NCBI RefSeq assembly: GCF_902381825.1
Contig: NZ_LR698973.1
Span: forward strand, 18,758 to 82,757
DNA length: 64,000 nucleotides
Direction: 5' to 3'
From: Pseudocoprococcus catus
Lineage (GTDB): Bacteria; Bacillota; Clostridia; Lachnospirales; Lachnospiraceae
Positions 25,963 through 35,075 of this stretch are shown piece after piece. The notes under the pieces were generated by a model that did not search any database, was not told the DNA's origin, and saw only the letters and a program-made list of their open reading frames with translations. The position numbers and the translations under genes are program-made. Positions within the stretch are counted from its first letter, which is position 1; each line of letters begins with the position of its first letter.

Positions 25963-26646
25963 TTGATAGCCTTAGATCAGGTGACAAAGACCTATCCGGG
26001 AGATGTGAAAGCCTTAAAGGGCATCAGTCTTCAGATTAAGAAAGGCGAATTTGTCTTTGTCGTGGGCCAGAGTGGTTCCGGTAAGACAACATTATTTAAG
26101 TTACTTTTAAAAGAAATGGAGCCAACATCCGGCACCATTTATATCAATAACAAGAATCTTGGACGACTCCGCAGGAGAAGAGTACCGAAGCTGCGTCGAG
26201 GGATTGGTGTCGTATTCCAGGACTTCCGTCTTTTGAAAGACAGGAATGTCTATGAGAATATTGCGTTTGCCCAGCAGGTTGTAGGTGCCCCGAATCGTCT
26301 GATCAAGAAGAACGTTATGGCCATGCTGAAGCTGGTGGGCCTTCCGGATAAAGCCAAGTCTTATCCGAACGAATTGTCCGGCGGTGAGCAGCAGAGAGTC
26401 GCTCTGGCAAGAGCGCTTGTGAACAATCCGCCGTTACTTTTGGCAGATGAGCCGACAGGTAATCTGGATCCGAAGAATTCATGGGAAATCATGAAACTGC
26501 TTGAGGCCATCAACATGCGTGGTACAACCGTCGTTGTTGTTACACACAACAAAGAAATCGTTGAGAAGATGCAGAAACGTGTCATCACTATGAGTGAAGG
26601 CGTGATCATCAGTGACGAGAGAAAAGGCGGGTATATCTATGAGTAG
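25963..26646 (+). CDS. ftsE: Cell-division ABC ATPase FtsE (TTG start)
   Basis: The 227-residue ATPase partners FtsX to activate peptidoglycan hydrolases at the septum. Walker A is [15 protein letters not shown], the Q-loop is VVFQDFRLL, the signature is [15 protein letters not shown] and Walker B is [13 protein letters not shown]. It has the FtsE-typical length. The start is probably TTG at 25963, 7-8 bases after AAGGAGGGG; the next upstream start codon lies on top of the ribosome-binding site. The stop overlaps the ftsX start by 8 bases. Confidence 0.93.
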   Translation: MIALDQVTKTYPGDVKALKGISLQIKKGEFVFVVGQSGSGKTTLFKLLLKEMEPTSGTIYINNKNLGRLRRRRVPKLRRGIGVVFQDFRLLKDRNVYENIAFAQQVVGAPNRLIKKNVMAMLKLVGLPDKAKSYPNELSGGEQQRVALARALVNNPPLLLADEPTGNLDPKNSWEIMKLLEAINMRGTTVVVVTHNKEIVEKMQKRVITMSEGVIISDERKGGYIYE

Positions 26647-27544
26647 TTTTTTATATGGTATCAAACAGGGTATTAAAAATGTATTCAGAAACCGTCTGTT
26701 CTCACTGGCATCTATTGGTACGATTACAGCCTGTCTGTTTATTTTCGGTATTTTCTACTGTATGGTGATGAACTTTCAGCATATTTTTTCCGAAGTAGAG
26801 ACAACAGTCGGTGTGACAGTCTTTTTCAATGAAGATGTTGAGGAAGATCAGATTCTTGATATTAAGTCTCAGATCGAACAGCGTGATGAAGTGGACAATG
26901 TTCACTACACATCACCGGAGGAAGCCTGGGAAGAGTACAAAGAGAAGGCCTTCCCGGACACAGACCAGAACATTCTGACAAATCTGGACAATGATAACCC
27001 GCTGGCTTCTTCAGCCAGTCTGGAAGTTTATTTGAAGGATGCTGCCAAGCAGCAGGAACTTGTGGATTATATTCAGGGTATTGATGGTGTACGTTCTGTG
27101 AATGCATCCAAGAGCGTGGCTGACAGCTTTGCAAGTTTTGGACGTCTGCTCAGTTATGTTTCACTGGCTATTATCGTCATCCTTGTGGGTGTTGCTGTCT
27201 TCCTGATCAGTAATACGGTTATGATCGGTATCACTGTCAGACATGAAGAGATTGCGATTATGAAATATCTGGGTGCAACAGACTTTTTCGTCAGAGCACC
27301 ATTCCTGATTGAAGGTATGCTCATTGGTCTGATCGGTTCACTGATTCCGGTGTGTGCGCTGAAAGTATTATATGAGAAGGTTATCTCATTTATGACAACA
27401 GAATTCACGAGTCTCAGCAGATTTATGACGTTTTTGCCGGCAGGCGAGATCTTCAAGGTCCTGATCCCGATTTCATTGATCATCGGTCTTGGCATTGGTT
27501 TCATCGGAAGTTATCTGACATTGATCAAGCATATCCGTGTCTGA
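26639..27544 (+). CDS. ftsX: Cell-division membrane protein FtsX
   Basis: The 301-residue membrane protein has a short cytosolic N-terminus ([20 protein letters not shown]) and a first membrane helix at about 22-45. An extracellular loop of about 125 residues reaches hydrolase partners. Three C-terminal membrane helices lie in the FtsX domain with HEEIAIMKYLGAT. The start at 26639 overlaps ftsE and is preceded by AAAGGCGG. A hairpin terminator lies about 90 bases after the stop. Confidence 0.93.
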   Translation: MSSFLYGIKQGIKNVFRNRLFSLASIGTITACLFIFGIFYCMVMNFQHIFSEVETTVGVTVFFNEDVEEDQILDIKSQIEQRDEVDNVHYTSPEEAWEEYKEKAFPDTDQNILTNLDNDNPLASSASLEVYLKDAAKQQELVDYIQGIDGVRSVNASKSVADSFASFGRLLSYVSLAIIVILVGVAVFLISNTVMIGITVRHEEIAIMKYLGATDFFVRAPFLIEGMLIGLIGSLIPVCALKVLYEKVISFMTTEFTSLSRFMTFLPAGEIFKVLIPISLIIGLGIGFIGSYLTLIKHIRV

Positions 27545-27633
27545 TATCCGGTACGACAATTGAATCATTGCGGCAGCAGTGAAGATGTTGAATCACTCAC
27601 TGCGAATTGCGAACAATTTGTGAACTTTAAGAA

Positions 27634-27668
27634 AGCTGGCTTCAGACAATTGTCTGAGCCAGCTCTTT
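27634..27668 (+). terminator. Terminator of ftsEX
   Basis: AGCTGGC (27634-27640) pairs with 27658-27664, and inner TCAGAC pairs with GTCTGA around an AATT loop, with one bulged T. CTTTGTGTT follows. Confidence 0.75.
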
Positions 27669-27784
27669 GTGTTACTATAGAATAAAATTCAGCAATTTTT
27701 AAACGGATGATTGCAGACTGTGATTGTTTATATTTCTGGATCAATGGCAGTTGGCAATTGTCTGTTTTCAGAAGGAGACAGACT

Positions 27785-29074
27785 ATGGAGAACAGAAATG
27801 ACAGAAAGAGCTATTATAAAGGCCTTTTGACAGGTGTGATCCTGTGTGTGCTGATCATAGGCGTGCTGGCGTTATCCGGGTGCTTTTTGAAAGATTATGC
27901 GCCGTCATCAACAGGTCAGACCACAGGAACAGGAGATGCTGTGGAGGCATCGGATGCGTCTTCATCCAGTGGTGATGTGACGGATATTTCGGGGCGGTAT
28001 AAGGAAGTTGAGAAGAAACTGAACAAGCTGCACAGTGTGCTTGACCAGTATTATCTGGATGTTTCAGATGATTCGGATATCACCCAGGATGATATGGTGG
28101 AAGGTATTTACAAAGGCTATGTGGATGCACTGAATGAGCCATATACCGTTTATTATACCAAGGAGGAGTATGATCAGCTGCAGGAGTCCACATCAGGCAA
28201 ATATTCCGGTATTGGTGTGGTTGTCAGCCAGAATAAGGAGACAGGCGTCATTACCGTTGTGCGTCCTTTTGAGGGTTCACCGGGAGCGGAAGCCGGTATT
28301 CTCAAGGATGATATTTTGTATAAAGTGGCGGACAAGGAAGTGACAGGTGTTGATGTGACGGAGGTTGTCACATGGATTAAAGGTGAAGAGGGTTCAACTG
28401 TCAGTATCGAAGTTTACAGACCATCTGAAGATAAATATTTGACATTTGAGGTAGAGCGCAAGACCATTGAGATTCCGATGGTGACATCCAAGATGCTGGA
28501 CAACAATATCGGTTATGTGGCTGTCTATGAATTTGAAGAGACAACGTCAGAGCAGTTTAATCAGGCCATAGATGAGCTGACAGCTCAGGGAATGAAGGGG
28601 CTGATCATTGATCTGCGTGATAATCCGGGCGGCCTGGTGAACTCTGCAACGGCCATTCTTGACAGAATCCTTCCGAAAGATCAGTTGCTTGTCTATACTG
28701 TTGACAAGAGTGGTAAGAAACAGGAAGAATACACAGAGGATGATGAGACCATCGATGTGCCAATCAGTGTTTTGATCAACGACAACAGTGCCAGTGCCTC
28801 AGAGATTGTCAGCGGCTGTCTGCAGGATTACGGCAAAGCGAAGCTGGTAGGTACCACATCCTTTGGCAAAGGCATCGTTCAGTATGTGCTGCCATTGGGA
28901 GATGGTTCAGCCATTAAGCTGACAAGTGCCAAGTACTATACGCCAAACGGACGCAATATCCATGGAACAGGTATTGATCCGGATGTAGAAGTGGAATTGA
29001 ATTCCGATAGCGAGACAGATACACAGCTTGAGAAAGCCCAGGAGATTGTGTTGCAGGAGATTCAGGCAGAATAA
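27785..29074 (+). CDS. C-terminal processing (S41) serine protease
   Basis: The 429-residue protease has an N-terminal basic cytosolic stretch and one membrane anchor (LLTGVILCVLIIGVLALSGC) that also resembles a lipobox. A Ser/Thr/Asp-rich linker leads to a PDZ domain (GIGVVVSQNKETGVITVVRP) and the S41 domain. The catalytic Ser is in NDNSASASEIVSG and the Lys in TTSFGKGIVQ. The start at 27785 follows GAAGGAGA. CtpB-like proteases often lie beside ftsEX in Firmicutes. Targets here are unknown. Confidence 0.92.
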   Translation: MENRNDRKSYYKGLLTGVILCVLIIGVLALSGCFLKDYAPSSTGQTTGTGDAVEASDASSSSGDVTDISGRYKEVEKKLNKLHSVLDQYYLDVSDDSDITQDDMVEGIYKGYVDALNEPYTVYYTKEEYDQLQESTSGKYSGIGVVVSQNKETGVITVVRPFEGSPGAEAGILKDDILYKVADKEVTGVDVTEVVTWIKGEEGSTVSIEVYRPSEDKYLTFEVERKTIEIPMVTSKMLDNNIGYVAVYEFEETTSEQFNQAIDELTAQGMKGLIIDLRDNPGGLVNSATAILDRILPKDQLLVYTVDKSGKKQEEYTEDDETIDVPISVLINDNSASASEIVSGCLQDYGKAKLVGTTSFGKGIVQYVLPLGDGSAIKLTSAKYYTPNGRNIHGTGIDPDVEVELNSDSETDTQLEKAQEIVLQEIQAE

Positions 29075-29101
29075 GAAAAAATAAGAAGAATTTTCGCGTA
29101 A

Positions 29102-29156
29102 GCAAAAGGGATTGAGGAGAAATCGATACACAGATTTCTCTTCAATCCCTTTTTGC
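29102..29156. terminator. Bidirectional terminator between the S41 protease and purine permease genes
   Basis: A stem of about 22 bp (29102-29124 with 29133-29156, one G-U pair) has an 8-base loop and A and T tracts at the two ends, so it works on both strands. Confidence 0.9.
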
Positions 29157-29159
29157 AAT

Positions 29160-30551
29160 CTAAAAGAACAGCGATGAACACTCTTTGACAATAAAGATGA
29201 TTGCCAGAATATACAGGAGAAGATTCAGTTTCTTCTCTTTGGCTTTGCCTGTAACCAGATTCAGAACAACATAGGCAATGATGCCGAGTGCAATACCTTC
29301 TGAAATACTGTAGAAGAAAGGCATGGCAATGATGCAGATGTAGCATGGAATGGCTTCAGACATATCCGCAAAATCAATATTGGTAATATTGCTCAACATA
29401 TAAAGGCCCACAATAATCAGTGCCGGTGCTGTTGCAAATGAAGGAATTGCCAGGAAAATCGGTGACAGAAACAATGACAGGCCGAACAAAATACCTGTTG
29501 TCAGGGCTGTCAGACCAGTACGTCCGCCTTCTGTGACGCCGGAAGCACTTTCAACGAAAGTTGTTGCTGTGGATGTACCGAGAGCGGCACCGGCTGTTGT
29601 TGCAATGGCGTCCGCAAGGAGCGCACCTTTGATGCGTGGCAGCTTGCCGTTCTCATCAAGCATACCGGCCTTGGATGAAACACCTACCAGGGTGCCAATC
29701 GTATCAAATAAATCGACAAATAAAAAGGCAAATAAAATAACGACAAAATCAGCACTGACAATACCGTGGAAATCAAGCTTGAAAAGGATTGGTGACAGGG
29801 ACGGAATGGAAAGTCCATTGCTGAAATCTGGGAGCAGATTGTAGAACCCGAGTTCAGGATTTGGAACATAAATGCCTGCAAACTGACAGATAATGCCAAG
29901 AATCCATGTGATCAGAATACCCCACAGAATATTGCCTTTAACGTTTTTAATAACAAGAATACCTGTAATCAGAATACCTACAAGCGCCAGCTCGACAGTA
30001 ATCCCGACATCATTAAATGAAGCATTGACACCGTTCAGCTCATTGTATTTCTCAACAGAGAAAAGCTGAACTAATGTGGAACCGCCGATAACGATCTTGG
30101 CATTTTGAAGACCGACAAATGCAATAAAAAGACCGATGCCGACACTGACGGCGGACTTCAGATTCTTTGGAATCGCATTGAAAATTGCTTCACGTACATT
30201 AGTCAGGGATAAAAGGATGAAAATAATACCTTCGGCGAATACAGCTGTTAAGGCAAATTCCCAGCTGTAACCCATGCCAAGGACAACGGTGTAGGCGAAA
30301 TAGGCGTTCAGTCCCATGCCCGGTGCCAGAGCAAATGGATAATTGGCAAGAAAAGCCATCAGCAGTGTACCGATAAAGGAAATCAGTGCAGTGGCAGTGA
30401 ATAAAGCGCCCTGGTCCATTCCGGTTGCAGAAAGAATAGATGGATTGACGGCCAGAATATAGGCCATCGTCATAAAGGTGGTGATGCCCGCAAGAATTTC
30501 GGTCTTGGCATCGGTTCTGTTCTCTGACAGTTTAAAAATTTTTTCTAACAT
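29160..30551 (-). CDS. AzgA/PbuG-type purine permease (NCS2)
   Basis: The 463-residue polytopic membrane protein imports hypoxanthine, guanine or adenine by proton symport. Family hallmarks are the N-terminal EILAGITTFMTMAYILAVNP, PGMGLNAYFAYTVV, LFVDLFDTIGTLVGVSSKAG and GTSTATTFVESASGVTEGGR. The last is diagnostic of the AzgA branch. The ATG at 30551 follows AAAGGAC; the upstream in-frame starts lack a site. I looked for a purine riboswitch in the 250-base leader region and found none. Confidence 0.93.
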   Translation of the reverse strand: MLEKIFKLSENRTDAKTEILAGITTFMTMAYILAVNPSILSATGMDQGALFTATALISFIGTLLMAFLANYPFALAPGMGLNAYFAYTVVLGMGYSWEFALTAVFAEGIIFILLSLTNVREAIFNAIPKNLKSAVSVGIGLFIAFVGLQNAKIVIGGSTLVQLFSVEKYNELNGVNASFNDVGITVELALVGILITGILVIKNVKGNILWGILITWILGIICQFAGIYVPNPELGFYNLLPDFSNGLSIPSLSPILFKLDFHGIVSADFVVILFAFLFVDLFDTIGTLVGVSSKAGMLDENGKLPRIKGALLADAIATTAGAALGTSTATTFVESASGVTEGGRTGLTALTTGILFGLSLFLSPIFLAIPSFATAPALIIVGLYMLSNITNIDFADMSEAIPCYICIIAMPFFYSISEGIALGIIAYVVLNLVTGKAKEKKLNLLLYILAIIFIVKECSSLFF

Positions 30552-30606
30552 GGTGGTGTCCTTTCGTAGACAATTGATTGGTTGGCTGATAGACAGCAAT
30601 ATGTAT

Positions 30607-30635
30607 ATCATACCATAGAAAGTGGATAGCGGCAA
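30607..30635 (-). promoter_or_regulatory. Promoter of the purine permease gene
   Basis: On the minus strand, TTGCCG (30635-30630), 17 bases and TATGAT (30612-30607). Confidence 0.75.
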
Positions 30636-30686
30636 GAAAGAAGCAGTTAGGGAATTTTTAGATAAAGTTTAATTCAAAAAATAATA

Positions 30687-30737
30687 GAACAAACATTCGA
30701 TTTTTCTCTGTACTTTTTTGGCTCCGAATGGTATACT
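30687..30737 (+). promoter_or_regulatory. Original uvrB promoter with LexA-like box
   Basis: GAACAAACATTC (30687-30698) differs by one base from the Firmicutes SOS form GAAC-N4-GTTC. An extended -10 (TGG then TATACT, 30729-30737) lies 31 bases downstream. uvrB is a known LexA target in Bacillus. The box sits ahead of the truncated uvrB copy and hence ahead of the inserted cassette. Confidence 0.55.
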
Positions 30738-30799
30738 AAGAACATAATTACTATTTATCAAATATCATAGACATATTAGAACTTATCAGGAGAAATCAT

Positions 30800-31072
30800 A
30801 TGGATCATTTTGAATTAGTATCAGAATATGCACCAACCGGCGACCAGCCCCAGGCGATAGAGCAACTGGTCAAAGGTTTCAAGGAAGGCAACCAGTTCGA
30901 GACTTTGCTGGGTGTTACCGGCTCCGGTAAGACATTCACCATGGCGAATGTCATTGCCCGGTTAAATAAGCCAACGTTGATACTTGCGCACAATAAGACA
31001 CTGGCAGCCCAGCTTTACGGAGAGATGAAGGAGTTCTTTCCGAATAACGCAGTAGAATATTTTGTATCGTAG
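30800..31072 (+). pseudogene. uvrB: Truncated 5' copy of uvrB
   Basis: The 90-residue product equals the first 90 residues of the full UvrB encoded at 33070, except Arg for Gln at residue 54. It includes the Walker A region [12 protein letters not shown] and ends at TAG where the full gene has TAT (Tyr). It keeps the original ribosome-binding site (AGGAG) and promoter. The first 160 bases are identical to the full gene. The next 113 bases have ten differences, nine of them at third codon positions. After 31077 no similarity remains. It is the left remnant of the interrupted uvrB. Confidence 0.93.
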
Positions 31073-31077
31073 TATGA
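30800..31077 (+). repeat. Left copy of the 278-bp uvrB direct repeat
   Basis: This segment aligns without gaps to 33070-33347 (constant offset 2270), with all ten differences lying between 30960 and 31072. The pair brackets the cassette. Confidence 0.92.
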
Positions 31078-31118
31078 CTTGAAATTATTTTGGATGTATA
31101 AAAAGGAGAGTTGAATAT

Positions 31119-31922
31119 ATGGAAAGAGGTTATGTTTGGCAAGCAGAATATGGTAGAAGAACAACGTTGATACCAGTGCTTAAACAATTGATTAAAGAAC
31201 AAGATGCATCCTCATTAGAAATGCTGGCGATTTTTGTTAATAATAATCCATATAATTTAGAATTTTTTATTGCCGTAATTTATGATGTTCCTCAGAAGAA
31301 TCATGTGGAAAAGATGATAGAGCTGTTTGAGAATGAGAATTTGATTTTGCGAAATGATTTGACTACGTTATTATTAACACAAGAGCTTGGTAATAGAAGA
31401 TTTAATTCGTGTGCATTTGCTGATGCACAAGAAGTTGATTTGCGATTTGAATCTATGTTTTTTTTCCCAGAAATAGAAATATTAGAAGAAAAGGGATATT
31501 GTATGCGTCCATTTGGTAAAGAAAAACAGGTTTTTATTAGTCATTCGTCGAAAGATAAAAAAGATGTGGAAAGTATTATTCCCTATCTAAATGGGCAAGA
31601 GTTACCTGTATGGTTTGATAAATATAGTATATCTGTTGGTGATTCGATTACAGAGAGCGTTCAAATGGGAATAGAAGAGTCAGATATGGTTATTTTTTGG
31701 GTGACAGATAACTTTTTAGTATCTAACTGGTGTAAGGTTGAAATGACAGCATATGTAAAAAAGCTGATTGAAGAAAAAATTCGAATGATTATTGTACTGG
31801 ATGATGGGATTGGAATAAAAAAATTGCCATTATTTTTGAGAGATATTAAGCATATTAGGAAAGAAAATCGAACAGCAATAGAAGTGGCGGAAGAAATTGT
31901 AAAAAGTATTAAGCGTGGTTAG
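31119..31922 (+). CDS. TIR-domain protein, putative defence NADase
   Basis: The 267-residue protein has an uncharacterised, mainly helical N-terminal region of about 135 residues. A C-terminal TIR domain (about 137-267) follows. It starts with QVFISHSSKDKKDVESIIPYL, continues with ELPVWFDKYSISVGDSITES and VIFWVTDNFLVSNW, and carries the WxxxE motif W204-E208 where catalytic TIR NADases have their glutamate. Bacterial TIR proteins commonly act in anti-phage immunity by NAD depletion; that role here is inference. The gene is markedly more AT-rich than uvrB and starts after AAAAAGGAGAG. It shares the inserted segment with the DUF1016 nuclease gene 79 bases downstream. Confidence 0.85.
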   Translation: MERGYVWQAEYGRRTTLIPVLKQLIKEQDASSLEMLAIFVNNNPYNLEFFIAVIYDVPQKNHVEKMIELFENENLILRNDLTTLLLTQELGNRRFNSCAFADAQEVDLRFESMFFFPEIEILEEKGYCMRPFGKEKQVFISHSSKDKKDVESIIPYLNGQELPVWFDKYSISVGDSITESVQMGIEESDMVIFWVTDNFLVSNWCKVEMTAYVKKLIEEKIRMIIVLDDGIGIKKLPLFLRDIKHIRKENRTAIEVAEEIVKSIKRG

Positions 31923-32001
31923 AAAATCAAGAATTATTGTATGATTTTTTGATAGCAATTGTAGAATTATAGAATTGGAGTTATAGAGAAGGTGAAAATG
32001 T

Positions 32002-33048
32002 ATGGATAATGTTCAAAATGAAATTTTTTATAAGAAAGTAATAGAATTATTTCAGAATGCTAGAAAAAACTTGTCTGCTGCAGTAAATATGACAATGGTA
32101 TATTCTTATTTCGAAGCTGGGAGAATGATTGTTGAGAAAGAACAAGATGGAAAAGAGCGGGCGGCATATGGAAAATATATTTTAAAAGAGTTGTCACAAC
32201 GGTTAACAAAAAAATTTGGAAGAGGCTATTCATATGATAATTTGAAATTAATGCGTAAATTTTACCTGGTGTATTCTAAGGATTCAATTGGGGAAACGGC
32301 ATTTCCCCAATCTGAAAAATTGCCTGTTACAAAAGAAGGAAGGAAATTTTATCTGAGTTGGTCTCATTATCTTGTTTTAATGAGAATAAATAAAATCGAA
32401 GAACGTCATTTTTATGAAATAGAAGCATATAAAAACAGATGGAGTAAAGATGAATTAACACGTCAATATGGAAGTTCTTTATATGAACGTTTGGCATTGA
32501 GCAGAAATAAAGAGGAAGTAATGCGCCTTGCAACAGAAGGACAAATGATAGAAAAGCCAGAAGACATATTTAAAGATCCGTACATTTTAGAGTTTACAGG
32601 ACTTCCAGAACTGGTTACGTATTCTGAAACAGAATTAGAAAATAAGATTATAGATAACTTACAGAAATTTTTGTTAGAGTTAGGTAGAGGTTTTACTTTT
32701 GTAGGTAGGCAAGTAAGACTGACGTTTGAAGAGGAACACTTCAGAGTTGATTTGGTGTTCTATAATCGTTTGCTTCGCTGTTTTGTATTGTTTGATTTGA
32801 AAATTGGTCAGTTAAAGCATCAGGATATAGGACAAATGCAAATGTATGTAAACTATTATGACAGGAAAGTTAAATTGGATGATGAAAATTCAACGATAGG
32901 TATTATTATTTGTAAAGACAAGAAGGATGCTATTGTAGAAATGACATTACCTAAAGATAATAATCAAATATTTGCAAGTAAGTATGAAACAGTGCTCCCG
33001 AGCAAAGAAGAATTGAAAACATTGTTAGAAGATAAAAATTTAGAATAA
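32002..33048 (+). CDS. DUF1016 (YhcG-type) PD-(D/E)XK nuclease-like protein
   Basis: The 348-residue protein has the DUF1016 layout: an N-terminal helical DNA-binding-like domain (AAVNMTMVYSYFEAGRMIVE, then GRGYSYDNLKLMRKFY and LSWSHYLVLMRI) and a C-terminal nuclease fold. The active-site candidates are D250 (HFRVDLVFYN) and D265-x-K267 (FVLFDLKIGQ). Most relatives I know have ELK here. GQMQMYVNYYD follows as in the family. DUF1016 genes are often found in defence islands and as restriction-modification accessories. The gene is AT-rich like its TIR neighbour and ends 21 bases before the full uvrB start. Confidence 0.88.
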   Translation: MDNVQNEIFYKKVIELFQNARKNLSAAVNMTMVYSYFEAGRMIVEKEQDGKERAAYGKYILKELSQRLTKKFGRGYSYDNLKLMRKFYLVYSKDSIGETAFPQSEKLPVTKEGRKFYLSWSHYLVLMRINKIEERHFYEIEAYKNRWSKDELTRQYGSSLYERLALSRNKEEVMRLATEGQMIEKPEDIFKDPYILEFTGLPELVTYSETELENKIIDNLQKFLLELGRGFTFVGRQVRLTFEEEHFRVDLVFYNRLLRCFVLFDLKIGQLKHQDIGQMQMYVNYYDRKVKLDDENSTIGIIICKDKKDAIVEMTLPKDNNQIFASKYETVLPSKEELKTLLEDKNLE

Positions 33049-33069
33049 ATTTTGAGCAGAGGTGATACA

Positions 33070-33347
33070 ATGGATCATTTTGAATTAGTATCAGAATATG
33101 CACCAACCGGCGACCAGCCCCAGGCGATAGAGCAACTGGTCAAAGGTTTCAAGGAAGGCAACCAGTTCGAGACTTTGCTGGGTGTTACCGGCTCCGGTAA
33201 GACATTCACCATGGCGAATGTCATTGCCCAGTTAAATAAGCCAACGTTGATACTTGCGCACAATAAGACGCTGGCTGCACAGCTTTACGGAGAGATGAAG
33301 GAGTTTTTTCCGAATAATGCAGTAGAATACTTTGTCTCCTATTATGA
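33070..33347 (+). repeat. Right copy of the 278-bp uvrB direct repeat
   Basis: This is the 5' end of the intact uvrB, matching 30800-31077. Upstream of the ATG the sequence differs: AGAGGTG here comes from the cassette side, whereas the left copy has AGGAGAAATC. Confidence 0.92.
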
Positions 33348-35061
33348 TTATTATCAGCCGGAGGCTTATGTACCCTCTTCAGATACTTATATAGAGAAGG
33401 ATTCTGCGATTAACGATGAGATTGATAAGTTGCGCCATTCTGCAACGGCAGCATTATCAGAGCGCAGAGATGTGATTATTGTTTCTTCGGTTTCATGTAT
33501 TTATGGTCTGGGCAGTCCGATTGACTATCAGGAGATGGTGATTTCTCTGCGCCCGGGTATGTTGAAAGACAGGGATGAAGTGATCCGCAAGCTGATTGAC
33601 ATTCAGTATGTGCGCAATGACATGGATTTTAAGCGCGGTACTTTCAGAGTGCGCGGTGATGTGGTGGAGATTTTTCCGGCGAATGCAACAGATACAGCGG
33701 TTAGAGTAGAATTTTTCGGAGATGAGATTGACAGAATTACGGAATTTGATGCATTGACGGGCAATGTGAAGGCCAGACTGGAGCATGTGGCTATTTTTCC
33801 GGCGTCACATTATGTCGTTGCACCGGAGAAGATGGAGAAGGCGATTTCTGCTATTGAAGAAGAATTGAAGGAACGGGTGGAATGGTTTAAGCATGAAGAT
33901 AAGCTTCTGGAGGCACAGCGAATTGCAGAGAGAACGAAGTTTGACATAGAGATGATGCGTGAAACCGGCTTTTGTTCTGGTATAGAGAATTATTCCAGGC
34001 ATTTGTCCGGATTGAAGCCGGGAGAGCCGCCGCATACGCTTCTGGATTATTTTCCGGATGATTTTCTGATGATCGTAGATGAGTCTCATATTACAATTCC
34101 GCAGGTGCGGGGGATGTATGCCGGTGACCAGTCACGAAAGACAACATTGGTAGATTATGGTTTCAGACTGCCCTCTGCCAAAGACAATCGACCGTTGAAT
34201 TTTGATGAGTTTGAGTCTCATATCAGCCAGATGCTTTTTGTATCTGCGACTCCGAATGTTTATGAGGGTGAGCATGAACTGTTAAGGGCTGAGCAGGTGA
34301 TTCGACCAACCGGATTGCTGGATCCTGAGATCAGTGTACGTCCTGTGGAGGGGCAGATTGATGATTTGATTTCCGAGGTCAATAAAGAGATTGAGCATGG
34401 CCATAAAGTGTTGATCACCACATTAACGAAGCGAATGGCTGAGGATTTGACGGATTATATGAAAGAATTGGGCATCCGTGTCCGGTATCTGCATTCGGAT
34501 ATTGATACGCTGGAGCGGTCAGAAATTGTGAGAAATCTTCGATTGAATGTATTTGATGTACTTGTGGGAATTAATCTTTTGCGAGAAGGTCTGGATATTC
34601 CGGAGATTACGTTGGTGGCGATTCTTGATGCAGATAAGGAAGGATTTCTGCGTTCTGAGACATCACTTATTCAGACTATTGGCCGTGCAGCCCGTAATAC
34701 AGAGGGGCATGTGATTATGTATGCGGACAGGATTACAGATTCCATGGATAAGGCCATTACTGAGACAAACCGAAGACGGGCTATTCAGCAGGCTTATAAT
34801 GAAGCGCATGGCATCACCCCAAAGACCATACAGAAGGCTGTCAGAGATCTGATCAGCATTTCTGAGGCGGCAGACAAGTCAGAAGACAATTTTGTCAAGG
34901 ATGCGGAGTCTATGAGTTATAAGGAATTGAATGCGGCAATCCGCAAACTGACGAAACAGATGCATTCGGCAGCGGCAGAGCTTGATTTTGAGAAGGCGGC
35001 TATGCTGAGAGATAAGATCATGGAACTTAAGAAAATGCTTCATGAAATAGAAGAAGATTGA
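33070..35061 (+). CDS. uvrB: Excinuclease ABC subunit B (complete)
   Basis: The 663-residue DNA-damage-verification helicase of nucleotide excision repair is full length. Walker A is [12 protein letters not shown], the beta-hairpin region is [20 protein letters not shown] and the DEAD-like box is IVDESH. Helicase motif VI is QTIGRAARN, and the C-terminal UVR domain that contacts UvrC is [17 protein letters not shown]. The ribosome-binding site AGAGGTG is supplied by the cassette junction. No promoter of its own is evident, so transcription probably runs from 30.7 kb through the cassette. uvrA follows after 14 bases. Confidence 0.96.
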   Translation: MDHFELVSEYAPTGDQPQAIEQLVKGFKEGNQFETLLGVTGSGKTFTMANVIAQLNKPTLILAHNKTLAAQLYGEMKEFFPNNAVEYFVSYYDYYQPEAYVPSSDTYIEKDSAINDEIDKLRHSATAALSERRDVIIVSSVSCIYGLGSPIDYQEMVISLRPGMLKDRDEVIRKLIDIQYVRNDMDFKRGTFRVRGDVVEIFPANATDTAVRVEFFGDEIDRITEFDALTGNVKARLEHVAIFPASHYVVAPEKMEKAISAIEEELKERVEWFKHEDKLLEAQRIAERTKFDIEMMRETGFCSGIENYSRHLSGLKPGEPPHTLLDYFPDDFLMIVDESHITIPQVRGMYAGDQSRKTTLVDYGFRLPSAKDNRPLNFDEFESHISQMLFVSATPNVYEGEHELLRAEQVIRPTGLLDPEISVRPVEGQIDDLISEVNKEIEHGHKVLITTLTKRMAEDLTDYMKELGIRVRYLHSDIDTLERSEIVRNLRLNVFDVLVGINLLREGLDIPEITLVAILDADKEGFLRSETSLIQTIGRAARNTEGHVIMYADRITDSMDKAITETNRRRAIQQAYNEAHGITPKTIQKAVRDLISISEAADKSEDNFVKDAESMSYKELNAAIRKLTKQMHSAAAELDFEKAAMLRDKIMELKKMLHEIEED

Positions 35062-35075
35062 GAAAGGAAATGACA

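Noticed and set aside
30552..30799. Purine riboswitch before the purine permease
   Set aside because: I looked for the three-way junction and the conserved loop sequences and found none; only a plain promoter is visible.
30800..31077. uvrB duplication as an assembly artefact
   Set aside because: The two copies differ at ten positions in a codon-biased way, have different upstream sequences and flank unique genes, so a collapsed or duplicated contig end is unlikely, although long reads would settle it.
30800..33347. Classical insertion sequence or integrative element at uvrB
   Set aside because: There is no transposase, integrase, terminal inverted repeat or short target duplication; the flanking repeat is 278 bp of coding sequence.
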